Notes under the pieces: model-generated | Told to the model about the DNA's origin: nothing | Database searches by the model: none | The model's input: only the letters and a program-made list of their open reading frames with translations | Assembly (NCBI GenBank): GCA_009695275.1 | Contig: SIBF01000016.1 | Span: forward strand, 1 to 39,711 | From: Pedosphaera sp. | GTDB taxonomy: Bacteria > Verrucomicrobiota > Verrucomicrobiia > Limisphaerales > F1-12-MAGs170 | Direction of reading: 5' to 3' | Length of the DNA: 39,711 bases | Made by a program: the position numbers and the translations under genes | Shown here: one piece after another, positions 17,624-25,976 of the stretch | Position numbering within the stretch: position 1 is the stretch's first letter | Layout of the letters: each line of letters opens with the position of its first letter

Positions 17624-18901
17624 TCACTTGCTCTTTTTCTTTGCCTTTGGTTCCGAGGGTGACGTGGTTTCCTTCCTAGGCAAGCCGTCAATGAATTTGT
17701 CAAGTTCCTCCTGGGTGAAGGCTTTTGGCGCGAGTTCGATGGCACCCTTCTCGGATGCGGACAACGCGGCGAGATCCATCGGCTGCCGCACTATATGCGG
17801 CGTGAGGAAGATCAGCAGCTCGGTCTTCGTGCTGGCTTTGACTTTTCGTTTGAACAGGTTGCCCAAACCAGGGATGTCGCCGAGCAATGGAACCTTGCTG
17901 TCGGTTTGCGTCTTCTGAGTGCGCATCAAGCCGCCGATGATGACGGTCTGGCCATTGGGCGTCACGACGACGGTGTCGGCTGAACGCACGTCAATGACAG
18001 GAGCGTTGGCACCGGCGGAAATTGCGACCGATTGATCAGACAACTGTGAGATTTGTGGCGAGACGATCATTTCCACCAGATTGTCGGAATTGATGAATGG
18101 CGTCACCTTGAGAATGATTCCAACGCTCGTGTATGAAATTGAGTTGATGGGAGTTCCCGTGAGCCCATTGAAGCTGACGCTGGTCACCAACGGGATGGAC
18201 TGGCCGACGGTGATGGTCGCAGGCTGGTTGTTTCGTGTGAGAATCGAGGGTCTCGAGAGCACCTCCGTTTTGCCGGCCTGAGCGATGGCCCGGAGCGTCA
18301 CCTGGTAATCCTGTCCGAGAACCTGGTAAAGGCTGGCACCGGGAGGAGTGGGCTGAAAACTCTGGATGGGCTGGCCGAGCGAATTCATGGAAAGGTTGGT
18401 TGCGATCGAGTTCAAACCACCGAGTCCAAATACGTTCGCGCCATTCGCAGAAGTACTGTTGTTGATGTCCTTCCGGAAACCACCTTCCACTCCAATATCA
18501 GAGGCGTTGTTATAGGTGACCTCGAGGAATACGACCTTGATGAGCACCTGCGGTTTCGGTCGGTCAAGGTTCGTGATGACCTGGCTGACGAACGTGCTGG
18601 TCTCATCATCTGTGATGACGATGATCTGGCGCGATTCCGGATCGACCGTGATGATCGCGCTTCCCACTGTGCCGGCAGGAGAGTATTGACGCGTCGTACC
18701 AGCAGTGGCACCGCCACGGGCTCCACCCCCACCACCGCCACCAAAGCCCCCTCCGCCCCCGCCAAAACCTCCACCACCGAACCCGCCTCCCTGACCGCCG
18801 CGCTGTTGTCCAAGAGATTGGAGCGTGGCGGAGAAAAGGAGCGTGAGGCCCAGAGCGGAATTGAGCAGGCGCGTTCTAAAGAATTGTTGTCCCATGATCA
18901 T
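17624..18901 (-). CDS. gspD: Secretin piece C: second half of an N-domain plus outer-membrane secretin domain
   Basis: I choose ATG 18901 because AAGGA sits just upstream and it gives a clean signal peptide (MIMGQQFFRTRLLNSALGLT). The frame is open to a TTG at 18949 that overlaps the previous stop. The mature protein begins with about 30 Gly-rich residues. It continues with the beta2-beta3-alpha2 half of a secretin N-domain (IITVDPESRQIIVITDD, then TSTFVSQVITNLDRP) and then the full secretin barrel domain (VLIKVVFLEV, LGQDYQVTLRAIAQAGKTEV, VTPNGQTVIIGGL, VPLLGDIPGLGNLFK). The beta1-alpha1 half of that N-domain is not here; it is at the end of the preceding gene. The barrel forms the outer-membrane pore of type II secretion. 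Confidence 0.93.
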   Translation of the reverse strand: MIMGQQFFRTRLLNSALGLTLLFSATLQSLGQQRGGQGGGFGGGGFGGGGGGFGGGGGGGARGGATAGTTRQYSPAGTVGSAIITVDPESRQIIVITDDETSTFVSQVITNLDRPKPQVLIKVVFLEVTYNNASDIGVEGGFRKDINNSTSANGANVFGLGGLNSIATNLSMNSLGQPIQSFQPTPPGASLYQVLGQDYQVTLRAIAQAGKTEVLSRPSILTRNNQPATITVGQSIPLVTSVSFNGLTGTPINSISYTSVGIILKVTPFINSDNLVEMIVSPQISQLSDQSVAISAGANAPVIDVRSADTVVVTPNGQTVIIGGLMRTQKTQTDSKVPLLGDIPGLGNLFKRKVKASTKTELLIFLTPHIVRQPMDLAALSASEKGAIELAPKAFTQEELDKFIDGLPRKETTSPSEPKAKKKSK

Positions 18902-18945
18902 TGGTTTCCTTGTTGTTGAAAAATGGATTGTCACCTGCGTCATCA

Positions 18946-19875
18946 TCAACGCAGCGTCTGACCGCCGCCAAAATTGCCACCACCGCCACCGCCAGAATTT
19001 CCCCCGAAGCCGGTGCTATTTCCCTGGCCTGTCGAAATCTGCTGAGTCCCAGCCTGAATCCGCTGCGAGAGGGCGCTGTTTTGGTTGGCTGAACTCCGGC
19101 TGGTCGTGGTGGTCTGGAACATTTCCTGCAGAATGGGCAGAAGTTGCTGCGGGTCCGCGTTGTCCAGAGAGTAAACGAACACTTTCTGCTTCTTCGCGGA
19201 GCTGGCATCGAGCTGGGTGATGAGGCTGGCAATTTCAGGCATGAGTTCCTTCGCTGCGCGGACGATGACCGATGAGGTGCGAGGTTCTGGCACTGCCAGC
19301 ACGATTCCCTGCTTTTTCATTCGTTCGCTTGGAGATGTGGCTGCGTTACCCCGTCCGCCACCACCGCCACCAGCTCCGCCACCGCCTGCCCCTCCGCCGA
19401 GGCGGAGCTGCTGCTGGTTCCCGCTGCTATTGCTGCCTGTCCGTCTTTCATCCGGAAAAAGAGTGGCCAACACATTGGCGGTCTCCGTCGGATCGGCATT
19501 CTTGAGTGGAAAGAGACGAAACTCGGTGATATCGGCCACAGGTTCGTCAAGCTTGGCAATGACCTCCAGGATCGAGGGGAGGATATCGTCGGGCGCGGCG
19601 ATGACGACGGAGTTGCTATGTTCATCCGCGACGGCGACCACGCGGGTGTTGACGGGGTTGCTGCTGCCACGTCCACCGCCTGCACCCGCGCCTGTGCCTC
19701 CGGTTCCGCCTCGCCCCTGCGCGTGAGCGCTGGTTACGGCGAGTGACAACGCACAGCACGCGAGCAGACAGCCCAAGAGCGTTGTGCGAACGTTTCGTTG
19801 TCGAGTGATGGTCGTGTTCATAAGGTCGATCCGGGTTAATTTCGTAAGTGGTTTCATAAAAGGCTTCCTGATCAT
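18946..19875 (-). CDS. Secretin piece B: half N-domain, full N-domain, half N-domain
   Basis: The 309-residue frame starts ATGA-overlapped at 19875. In-frame ATGs at 19857 (AGGAAG upstream) and 19821 are alternatives; a signal peptide (TTLLGCLLACCALSLAVTSA, then HAQ) follows in all cases. After a Gly-rich stretch comes the second half of an N-domain (residues 76-112: RVVAVADEHSNSVVIAAPDD). Next is one complete N-domain (116-224: FRLFPLKNADPTETANVLA, VLAVPEPRTSSVIVRA) with a Gly-rich loop at 159-174. Last is the first half of a further N-domain (229-254: KVFVYSLDNADPQQLLPILQ) and a Gly-rich tail. The missing halves are in the flanking genes. It must act in the periplasmic vestibule of the secretin. 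Confidence 0.9.
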   Translation of the reverse strand: MIRKPFMKPLTKLTRIDLMNTTITRQRNVRTTLLGCLLACCALSLAVTSAHAQGRGGTGGTGAGAGGGRGSSNPVNTRVVAVADEHSNSVVIAAPDDILPSILEVIAKLDEPVADITEFRLFPLKNADPTETANVLATLFPDERRTGSNSSGNQQQLRLGGGAGGGGAGGGGGGRGNAATSPSERMKKQGIVLAVPEPRTSSVIVRAAKELMPEIASLITQLDASSAKKQKVFVYSLDNADPQQLLPILQEMFQTTTTSRSSANQNSALSQRIQAGTQQISTGQGNSTGFGGNSGGGGGGNFGGGQTLR

Positions 19876-20828
19876 GGTTGTTGTCCTCCACCTCCACCCC
19901 CGCCACCACCTCCGCCAAATCCGCCTCCTTGAAATGCGTTGCGCAATAGTGCTGCCGGCAAATTGCCGCCCTGGAATCCGCCTCCCTGAAAGCCTCCACC
20001 GCCAGCTCCACGATTGCCCGTGTTCTGTTGATTCGAGGCAAAAAGTTCCTTGATGATGGTCGCGATTTCCTTCGAGTCTGCATACTTCAGCGGGACCACC
20101 TTGATGGCTGAGTTGTCAGCGATCGATTCATCCAGCGCATTGATGACTGCTATCATTCTTTTGATGTCCCTCTGAGTGGCGGTGACGACCAGGGTGTTGG
20201 CGCTCTCATTCACGGTGATTTCCGCGTACGTGCCGATCAACGGCCGGAGGTTGTTCATCAATGAGGACACATTGGCATGCTTGACCGGGATGACCTGTGT
20301 CACCATGTCATCCGTCTTCGGGATGTCATCGGAGTCGCCACCCTTTTTGACGGGGATGTCCCGCTTCTTGGCTTCGTCACGGGCGACAATCGTCAGGGTG
20401 CGTCCATTCCGGATGGCAGCGTAGTCGTTCTTGTTCAGGATGGTGTTGAGCAGGTCAACCGCCTCCTCCTTGGTCACGGTCTGGTTGCTCCAGACATCCA
20501 CTTTGCCGCGGACCTCGGTTTCCTTGATGATGATGAACCCTGCCGCCTCGCTGAGGTAATCCAGAACCATGTCCACCGGCACACCTCGAAAGTTCAATCG
20601 CAATTGATCTTCGCCCAGCGGAGGCAATGGTGCTTTTGCGGCGGCATTGCGCTTGGGTTCGACCGGCGTTTCCGGCTTCGATGCCGAGGGTGCCGCGGCC
20701 TCGGACTTGGACTCGGTTGATGCGGCGGCAGCGGCGGGTTTGATGTCATCGTCCGCCAGAGCATTCCAGCTCACCACGACTGCGAGCCAGCAGGCCGCGG
20801 CCAGTTTGGTTGTTCGTAATGTTTTCAT
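19872..20828 (-). CDS. Secretin piece A: N0, N1 and first half of N2
   Basis: The 318-residue protein has a signal peptide (residues 1-25, cleaved after ALA) and an Ala/Pro/Glu-rich linker. It then has an N0 domain (76-150: LRLNFRGVPVDMVLDYLSE, VWSNQTVTKEEAVDLLNTIL) and an N1 domain (174-238: VTQVIPVKHANVSSLMNNL, ANTLVVTATQRDIKRMIAVI). Only the beta1-alpha1 half of N2 follows (240-266: IKVVPLKYADSKEIATIIKE), and the chain ends in a Gly-rich tail (272-318). N0 is the part that meets GspC and the inner-membrane platform. The gene overlaps the GspC-like gene upstream and piece B downstream by ATGA. Confidence 0.92.
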   Translation of the reverse strand: MKTLRTTKLAAACWLAVVVSWNALADDDIKPAAAAASTESKSEAAAPSASKPETPVEPKRNAAAKAPLPPLGEDQLRLNFRGVPVDMVLDYLSEAAGFIIIKETEVRGKVDVWSNQTVTKEEAVDLLNTILNKNDYAAIRNGRTLTIVARDEAKKRDIPVKKGGDSDDIPKTDDMVTQVIPVKHANVSSLMNNLRPLIGTYAEITVNESANTLVVTATQRDIKRMIAVINALDESIADNSAIKVVPLKYADSKEIATIIKELFASNQQNTGNRGAGGGGFQGGGFQGGNLPAALLRNAFQGGGFGGGGGGGGGGGQQP

Positions 20829-21487
20829 TTGTTCAATTCTTCTTCTCGTTTTTTCTGCAGCCGCTTCAACACATCGTCATCGGTGCCGCCGGAATCTGCC
20901 TTTGTATCGGTCGCCGACTTGGGTTCGCTCGCAAGGACCAGGGTGGAAGCCGTCACCTTCCACGGATCATCATCCTGACGTTTCATCTGGGCACCCACTG
21001 CAAGCTCCACCGTGTTGCCATCTTTTTCCAGTTGAACCGCGTGGGGATCGATGGCGGTGATTTTGTGACCGCCGATTGCATCTCCCGGTTTCAGGACCTT
21101 CTTGTAGGAGGAACTGGATCCATCAAAGAAAGCTCGGTCACCTTTGGACGAACTCATCGTTCCAACCAACGTGAAAGATTCGGTGACCGCAGCACGGGAT
21201 CGCTCCCTGTCGCCACGGCTGGCCTTTTTTGTCCGGTTCGGATTAAAGATGTTCCGATCATTGATCAGCTTGAAGGAGGCGTAGTCCCGCGCGGTTGGAG
21301 CGTCGGTCGGCGGGGCTTTTATAGCGGGAGCGTTCGTGGATGTGACAGCGGCCTTGTTGGTGCTGGGAGCGTCCTTTCCGTTTTCAACGGCGGCGTTCGC
21401 TGACCACGCAAATGCAACGAACATGGCGCAGGCAATCGATCGCGAGCAGAGGCTGCTGAATCGTTTGGTGTCGGTTTCCATTTTCAT
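20825..21487 (-). CDS. GspC-like secretin-contact protein
   Basis: The 220-residue protein has an N-terminal hydrophobic segment that looks like a cleavable signal (IACAMFVAFAWSANA) rather than a plain anchor. A Thr/Ala/Pro linker leads to a GspC homology-region-like module (FKLINDRNIFNPN, FTLVGTMSSSKGDRAFF, VLKPGDAIGGHKITAI, VQLEKDGNTVEL). A charged C-terminal tail ends the protein (DVLKRLQKKREEELNK). There is no PDZ domain. It overlaps gspM and secretin piece A by 4 bases each, the usual place of gspC/pilP-type genes. It should link the inner-membrane platform to N0 of the secretin. Confidence 0.75.
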   Translation of the reverse strand: MKMETDTKRFSSLCSRSIACAMFVAFAWSANAAVENGKDAPSTNKAAVTSTNAPAIKAPPTDAPTARDYASFKLINDRNIFNPNRTKKASRGDRERSRAAVTESFTLVGTMSSSKGDRAFFDGSSSSYKKVLKPGDAIGGHKITAIDPHAVQLEKDGNTVELAVGAQMKRQDDDPWKVTASTLVLASEPKSATDTKADSGGTDDDVLKRLQKKREEELNK

Positions 21488-22023
21488 CGTGTATTGGCGC
21501 TCAACTGGAGTCCGCTCACCTGAAGTCCAAGAGTAAGCTGGGAGCCGTCATTATCGCGAGCACTCAATTCAATGGAATCGACCTTCAGCGCGACGGAGTC
21601 ATGTTCCACCTCATACAGAAAGCGCGTGATGGTGGACATGCTGCCGTATGCATCCACGCGGCATTCAAGAGTCGCGTATTCCTCGGCCGTTCGTTTCCAC
21701 TGCGGTCTCACGGAGGTGATGCTGATGCGACTGTCTTGCGACCATTGATCGAAAGCCTTGAGCACGTGCCCTTCCGCGGCGGAAACCTCCGTGGGCAGCA
21801 TGTTGGTCCGCATCTTCTGCCAGTGGTCGCGGATGGAACGTTCCCGGGACAGAAGCTGGCTTCCCTTGTCGATCTTTAGTCGCAGATCCTTGATGGTGGT
21901 CTTGCGTTGCTCCCAGCTCTTGAGCAAAGGTGAAAGGACGAGACTGTCGCCGGCCCACAGACCAATCGCCACGAGCGCGAGGATGGTGAGCAACTGCTGC
22001 CGGTTCTGGAGATTCAGGTTCAT
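21484..22023 (-). CDS. GspM-like inner-membrane platform protein
   Basis: The 179-residue protein starts at ATG 22023 (MNLNLQNRQQLLTILALVAI), overlapping the gspL stop by ATGA. One membrane helix lies at residues 10-32, followed by a coiled coil (WEQRKTTIKDLRLKI) and a small ferredoxin-like periplasmic domain (YATLECRVDAYGSMSTITRFL, VDSIELSARDNDGSQLTLGL). This is the layout of GspM/PilO, which pairs with GspL/PilN. The frame is open to 22044 but the first seven residues are inside gspL and unneeded. Confidence 0.82.
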   Translation of the reverse strand: MNLNLQNRQQLLTILALVAIGLWAGDSLVLSPLLKSWEQRKTTIKDLRLKIDKGSQLLSRERSIRDHWQKMRTNMLPTEVSAAEGHVLKAFDQWSQDSRISITSVRPQWKRTAEEYATLECRVDAYGSMSTITRFLYEVEHDSVALKVDSIELSARDNDGSQLTLGLQVSGLQLSANTR

Positions 22024-23453
22024 GGTTGATTGTTTTCGCCCCAATGGAACTTAAAGGTGAACTGCACCGGAGATCTGCCGCGAAGCTGGTCAACCTGGAT
22101 GTCGGTGATCTCCTTCATGGTGCCCAGCTTGTCAGTAGCCTTCATCAAGGCCTTGTTGTCTTCCGCCGTTCCGGTGCAACTGACTCCCGCCGAATCACGA
22201 AACTCAATCAGCTTGGCTGTCACCGAGCCATCCTCGGGGAATGCCTCCGAGAGGCGTTTGAGAATGGTCATTGTGCGATGGGATTCGTTGAACCAGGGCC
22301 GGTACTGCCGGATCTGCTTCTGCAAATCATCCACTTCCAGAACTTTGGCGAACATGCCGGCCCACTGGGAACGAAGGCCGGTCAACTGCACCTGTTGAAT
22401 ACCAAACGCGATGAACACCAGCAATAACAGCAGTGCGGCTACGGAGCCTGCGTAGGCGAGCTTCCGCGATGAGTAACGGTCGGTGAATTGCCGCCAGGCG
22501 CTGATTTTTGGAGCAATCAATTCAGGTTGGGACTGGCTGCCGGCCAGGTATCGCGCGGCGAGAGCCAACGCGGGCGTGGCATTTGCCTCCGGAGGAAACT
22601 TCAGTCCAAACGCATCGGCGGAAGGCCGCGCGCAGCGTGCGATGGTGAGCCCAATTTGTTGAAGGCGGGGCTGAAGTTCCCGGCATGCGACCTCAACAAG
22701 TTCACCTGTTCCGAACACGCGGAGCGTTCGAATGCTGCCACGAACAGAGGGCGGAATCTGCCCCAAAGTAATGCGCAGTTCCCGGGCGATGATGTCGGTG
22801 AATACTCGCTTCTCGGCACCTTCAGCCTCGGTGGCGTTGTCCAACGCGCGGAGAGCCACCAACCCGCAGCCGGCGGTCACTTGAATTCCCACCGATTGAT
22901 CCGAAATGGTGAGCGCCATCGCGCTGTCCGGCTTCTCCGATTCGATGCCCTGCAGCGCGGGAAGTCCCAGGGAAAAGCTGACAGATGTCAGGCGTGCGGC
23001 CTTGAGCACCGCCTCCAATCGAAGGACGTGATCACGTTGAGCCGCCACCTGCATGGCGATCCGTTCGTTGCCGGCGAGCCTTGCAATCGATGACGAAATG
23101 ACCAGGGAGTCCGGACTGTAAGGAAAGCCGCGCTCGGCTTCGATCTGAAGGAGGTTGGCTACGTCCTCATCCGGCAGATCAGGAATTGTTGTTCGGAGCG
23201 TGAGCGCCCAGCTCAAAGGGAGGCAGACCACGCAGCGGCGCTCACGGATTTCAGCGGCTTCCAGATGGTTTTTGATTTCCTGTCCGACGAGCTCGATATC
23301 GTTGGTCAACGGATCGAGCGAGAGCGTGACGTTGATGGAAGCGGAGACCTGCACGGAACCGTTGGTGCGCTTTAGGACCACGGCTTCCATCCGGCTGCCA
23401 TCGAAGGCCAGTCCGAGGATCGAATTGGCGTGTTGTTTCTTCTTCAAGTCCAT
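22020..23453 (-). CDS. GspL-like protein (PilM-PilN fusion type)
   Basis: The 477-residue protein has a cytoplasmic actin-like domain of about 310 residues (LGLAFDGSRMEAVVLKR, CVVCLPLSWALTLRTTIPD, EAERGFPYSPDSLVI). One membrane helix follows (KLAYAGSVAALLLLLVFIAF), then a coiled coil and a ferredoxin-like periplasmic domain (MTILKRLSEAFPEDGSVTAK). It should bind the GspE ATPase on the inside and GspM in the membrane. It begins 2 bases after the gspK stop. Confidence 0.87.
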   Translation of the reverse strand: MDLKKKQHANSILGLAFDGSRMEAVVLKRTNGSVQVSASINVTLSLDPLTNDIELVGQEIKNHLEAAEIRERRCVVCLPLSWALTLRTTIPDLPDEDVANLLQIEAERGFPYSPDSLVISSSIARLAGNERIAMQVAAQRDHVLRLEAVLKAARLTSVSFSLGLPALQGIESEKPDSAMALTISDQSVGIQVTAGCGLVALRALDNATEAEGAEKRVFTDIIARELRITLGQIPPSVRGSIRTLRVFGTGELVEVACRELQPRLQQIGLTIARCARPSADAFGLKFPPEANATPALALAARYLAGSQSQPELIAPKISAWRQFTDRYSSRKLAYAGSVAALLLLLVFIAFGIQQVQLTGLRSQWAGMFAKVLEVDDLQKQIRQYRPWFNESHRTMTILKRLSEAFPEDGSVTAKLIEFRDSAGVSCTGTAEDNKALMKATDKLGTMKEITDIQVDQLRGRSPVQFTFKFHWGENNQP

Positions 23454-23455
23454 TT

Positions 23456-24859
23456 TTAGAGTTTATTGGCCAGCATCTGTTGTGAGAGCCGCACATCGCG
23501 ACCGAGAGCCCAGCCCATGTGAGTAAGATCCTGGCGGAAAACGATCCGTGGTGTGCCGGCGCTGGTGTCAAAGATGAACTTCACCCGGCGATAGCCCCGT
23601 CCATAATGTCCCACAGCCGCAATATCGGCGGTGAATTGATAACTCTTGCCGGTGAGATACGGTGCTGCCTGGAGGAGGCTGGTCTGATCAAGAACATCCC
23701 TGAGCCACGCGACGGAAGTAAGCGGCTTGGTTTGCGAGCGCCTGCTGGCTACCACCGATTGCGCCTTGTCCACGCCGATCCCGGGAATACACGAGAGGAC
23801 GTAATCGCTGGCCGTGTTCACATTCACCAGTCCATTCGTGTTCGGGTTACGAAGCTGGTCTTCGATCTGCGTGAACTCAGTCACGCTTAAACCGCTGCGG
23901 ACATAGAAATCGAGAACGCTCGTGAAGTTTACAACCACAGGAACTCCACCGCCACCGCCACGACCTCCACCGCCGCCAGTCCCGCCAGCGATCCGTCGAA
24001 GGACCGTGTTGGCGCGATCGGCTCCCACGGCGTTTTGAAGGATGGTGGCGACTCGTTGCTGGAAATTCGTGGCGCCAACATTCAGGCGCTGAGTGGTGTT
24101 CGAGATGGTGGTTGCGTCACGGCTGTAAACGGTGACGAGGCTCAAGATGCCCGGTTCAAGGCGGCCATTCTGGTTGTCGAATGGCGGCGAGATGGCTCCA
24201 TCATTTTCGTTAAGATCGAGCACGCCGTTGAGATTGACGTCTTCGCCGAAGAGGATTCCGAGGTCAGCGCCGTACACAAGGCGGAGTTCCTCGATGGTCT
24301 CGAAGGGCGCGTTCTTGCAGCGGTATGGAGGATTCAGTCGTTGATACATTTCGGACTCCGCGCCGTTCTCGGTCACGGTTTCGTTTGTGTCCCGCCAGTC
24401 GATGATGGATGCGGCGAACTCTGGAGTCATCAGAGGCAGCGTCTGAATCATCGCCAGCGTGGCTGTATTGATGTTGAGCTTCGATGCTTCGTCCACGAGG
24501 CCAAAGTGGCTGACGGTTGGCGCGTCCTGGGAATCAGTGGGGCCAATCAACCAGAAGGTCGCATCGCCAACCGGCAGTGCCGCGTTGTAATAAGTGTTCG
24601 TCTCCGGGAGAACGCCCTGAATCTGGACGGTGGCGAGGACGTTGCTCACGTAACGAGCGGCGCCTTCGATCGCTTTCTCTGCTTCCAGGCTGGCCACGGC
24701 ATTGTCCGCGGCGCGCATGTCCAGCGACATCGAATGCGCAAAGTAGAGCGTGAGCGCAACAAGCCCGAACGACACCCATAGAACAATGATCAAGACGGAC
24801 GCCGACTCGCTTCGGGTTGAAGCGGTTGCCCTGGCTTGATCGATGACGCGAATTTTCAT
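23456..24859 (-). CDS. gspK: GspK-like minor pseudopilin
   Basis: The 467-residue protein has a hydrophobic N-terminal helix (SASVLIIVLWVSFGLVALTL) without the usual Glu at position 5, as is typical of GspK at the pilus tip. The large globular part contains LNINTATLAMIQTLPLMTPE and, further on, VNVNTASDYVLSCIPGIG. These two helix-hairpin-helix-like repeats are characteristic of the family. A short Gly-rich loop sits near residue 300. It overlaps gspJ by 4 bases. GspK, GspI and GspJ form the cap that starts pseudopilus assembly. Confidence 0.9.
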   Translation of the reverse strand: MKIRVIDQARATASTRSESASVLIIVLWVSFGLVALTLYFAHSMSLDMRAADNAVASLEAEKAIEGAARYVSNVLATVQIQGVLPETNTYYNAALPVGDATFWLIGPTDSQDAPTVSHFGLVDEASKLNINTATLAMIQTLPLMTPEFAASIIDWRDTNETVTENGAESEMYQRLNPPYRCKNAPFETIEELRLVYGADLGILFGEDVNLNGVLDLNENDGAISPPFDNQNGRLEPGILSLVTVYSRDATTISNTTQRLNVGATNFQQRVATILQNAVGADRANTVLRRIAGGTGGGGGRGGGGGVPVVVNFTSVLDFYVRSGLSVTEFTQIEDQLRNPNTNGLVNVNTASDYVLSCIPGIGVDKAQSVVASRRSQTKPLTSVAWLRDVLDQTSLLQAAPYLTGKSYQFTADIAAVGHYGRGYRRVKFIFDTSAGTPRIVFRQDLTHMGWALGRDVRLSQQMLANKL

Positions 24860-25572
24860 CGTGTGGCTCCGGTCGTCTGGCTCGTGGCTGTCTGCACGAG
24901 TATCGGGACCACGATCTCCACCGGCGCTGACAGTGTCAGAGCTGTGTCATTTTCACCGGGGGCGAGCTGGATCTGAACCTTGATTGCCTGCGGCACGGCG
25001 TTTGTTTCGCCAGTGGATGTGTCCGCGGTGGTGGAGTCCCAGTAGGTCCGCCATTGCAGGCCGTCATAGTATGAAAATACGACGGCTTGAACGCCGCTCA
25101 TGAGCCACTCAGGGATCGGCGTGGTGGCAACGTCGGGTGGCAGGAGGTTGCGATTAACGGCGCGGACGAACACCAGCCCGCGTGCGGTCCGATCCGCCGA
25201 CGGAATCAAAGCGTAGGAAACTTTCTGAATGTCGGCCCAGGGGGTTGTCTCATCCACAATTCCGTTCGAAGTGCAAAATTCCGGACTGACTTGACCCATG
25301 ATGGAATTGGTGACGGAGGTCGTCTGCAACGCGCCCTGCATGGTGCCGCCTGGCAGGACGAGGTTGGCGAGGTCTCGCTTGATCGTCGTCACCGTCCGTT
25401 GAAGAGGCAGGGCATCGTCGATCGATTGCGCTGATTTGTTCCGCAGCCGCAGCGCGCCGTAGAAAACAGCGTTCACTGCCGCCAGCACGATGGCAAAGGC
25501 CACGGTGGCAATCAGCACTTCCAGCAAAGTGAAAGCTGGTGCTGGCTTGCGGTTTGAAATTGCCACGTTCAT
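24856..25572 (-). CDS. gspJ: GspJ-like minor pseudopilin
   Basis: The 238-residue protein starts at ATG 25572, which overlaps the preceding stop as TGATG. The prepilin motif is KPAPAFTLLEVLIATVAFAI, with Ala rather than Gly before the cleavage site and Glu at position 5. The body is beta-rich (VVFSYYDGLQWRTYWDSTT). The frame is open to 25680, but that stretch lies inside the upstream gene. Its position between gspI and gspK fits GspJ. Confidence 0.85.
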   Translation of the reverse strand: MNVAISNRKPAPAFTLLEVLIATVAFAIVLAAVNAVFYGALRLRNKSAQSIDDALPLQRTVTTIKRDLANLVLPGGTMQGALQTTSVTNSIMGQVSPEFCTSNGIVDETTPWADIQKVSYALIPSADRTARGLVFVRAVNRNLLPPDVATTPIPEWLMSGVQAVVFSYYDGLQWRTYWDSTTADTSTGETNAVPQAIKVQIQLAPGENDTALTLSAPVEIVVPILVQTATSQTTGATR

Positions 25573-25976
25573 CAAAGGGAAGTGTCGATCAATGTGCTGA
25601 GGCGGACGTCGTACTCCCGTCCCTGCAAGGGGAAGGTAACTTGCACCGTGACGACTCGCATGGTGTTCACGACCGGCCACATGTCAGCGCGCAACATCCA
25701 TTGGTATTGCTGGGCGCCTTCCTGCACCACGCCGCTGCCGGTCCCGCTGCGAAGCTGGCCCGTGACCATCATTTCGCTCATCACGCGATCCGCGATTCGA
25801 GCCGCCGCGGTTTTGCGCAAACCAAGCTGCCCGGCCCGGTTCGCGATTTGCAATCCATGAACCGCAGTCGGAATCACAATGGCCATGAACACCAGCGCGG
25901 CCAGCACCTCAACCAACGTGAAGGCGGAGCGGCGGTTAACGGCGCGCAATGCTGGGGTTTTGTGATTGAATCGCAT
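25572..25976 (-). CDS. gspI: GspI-like minor pseudopilin
   Basis: The 134-residue protein starts at ATG 25976, inside the 3' end of gspH (41-base overlap). The prepilin motif is RRSAFTLVEVLAALVFMAIV with Ala at -1. The short body (RIADRVMSEMMVTGQLRSGT, MRVVTVQVTFPLQGREYDVR) has the length and pattern of GspI. The frame to 26072 is inside gspH and is not needed. Confidence 0.85.
   Translation of the reverse strand: MRFNHKTPALRAVNRRSAFTLVEVLAALVFMAIVIPTAVHGLQIANRAGQLGLRKTAAARIADRVMSEMMVTGQLRSGTGSGVVQEGAQQYQWMLRADMWPVVNTMRVVTVQVTFPLQGREYDVRLSTLIDTSL

Noticed and set aside
18700-20010. GGN-rich tracts as DNA repeats
   Set aside because: They are in-frame Gly codons of the secretin pieces rather than an independent repeat element.
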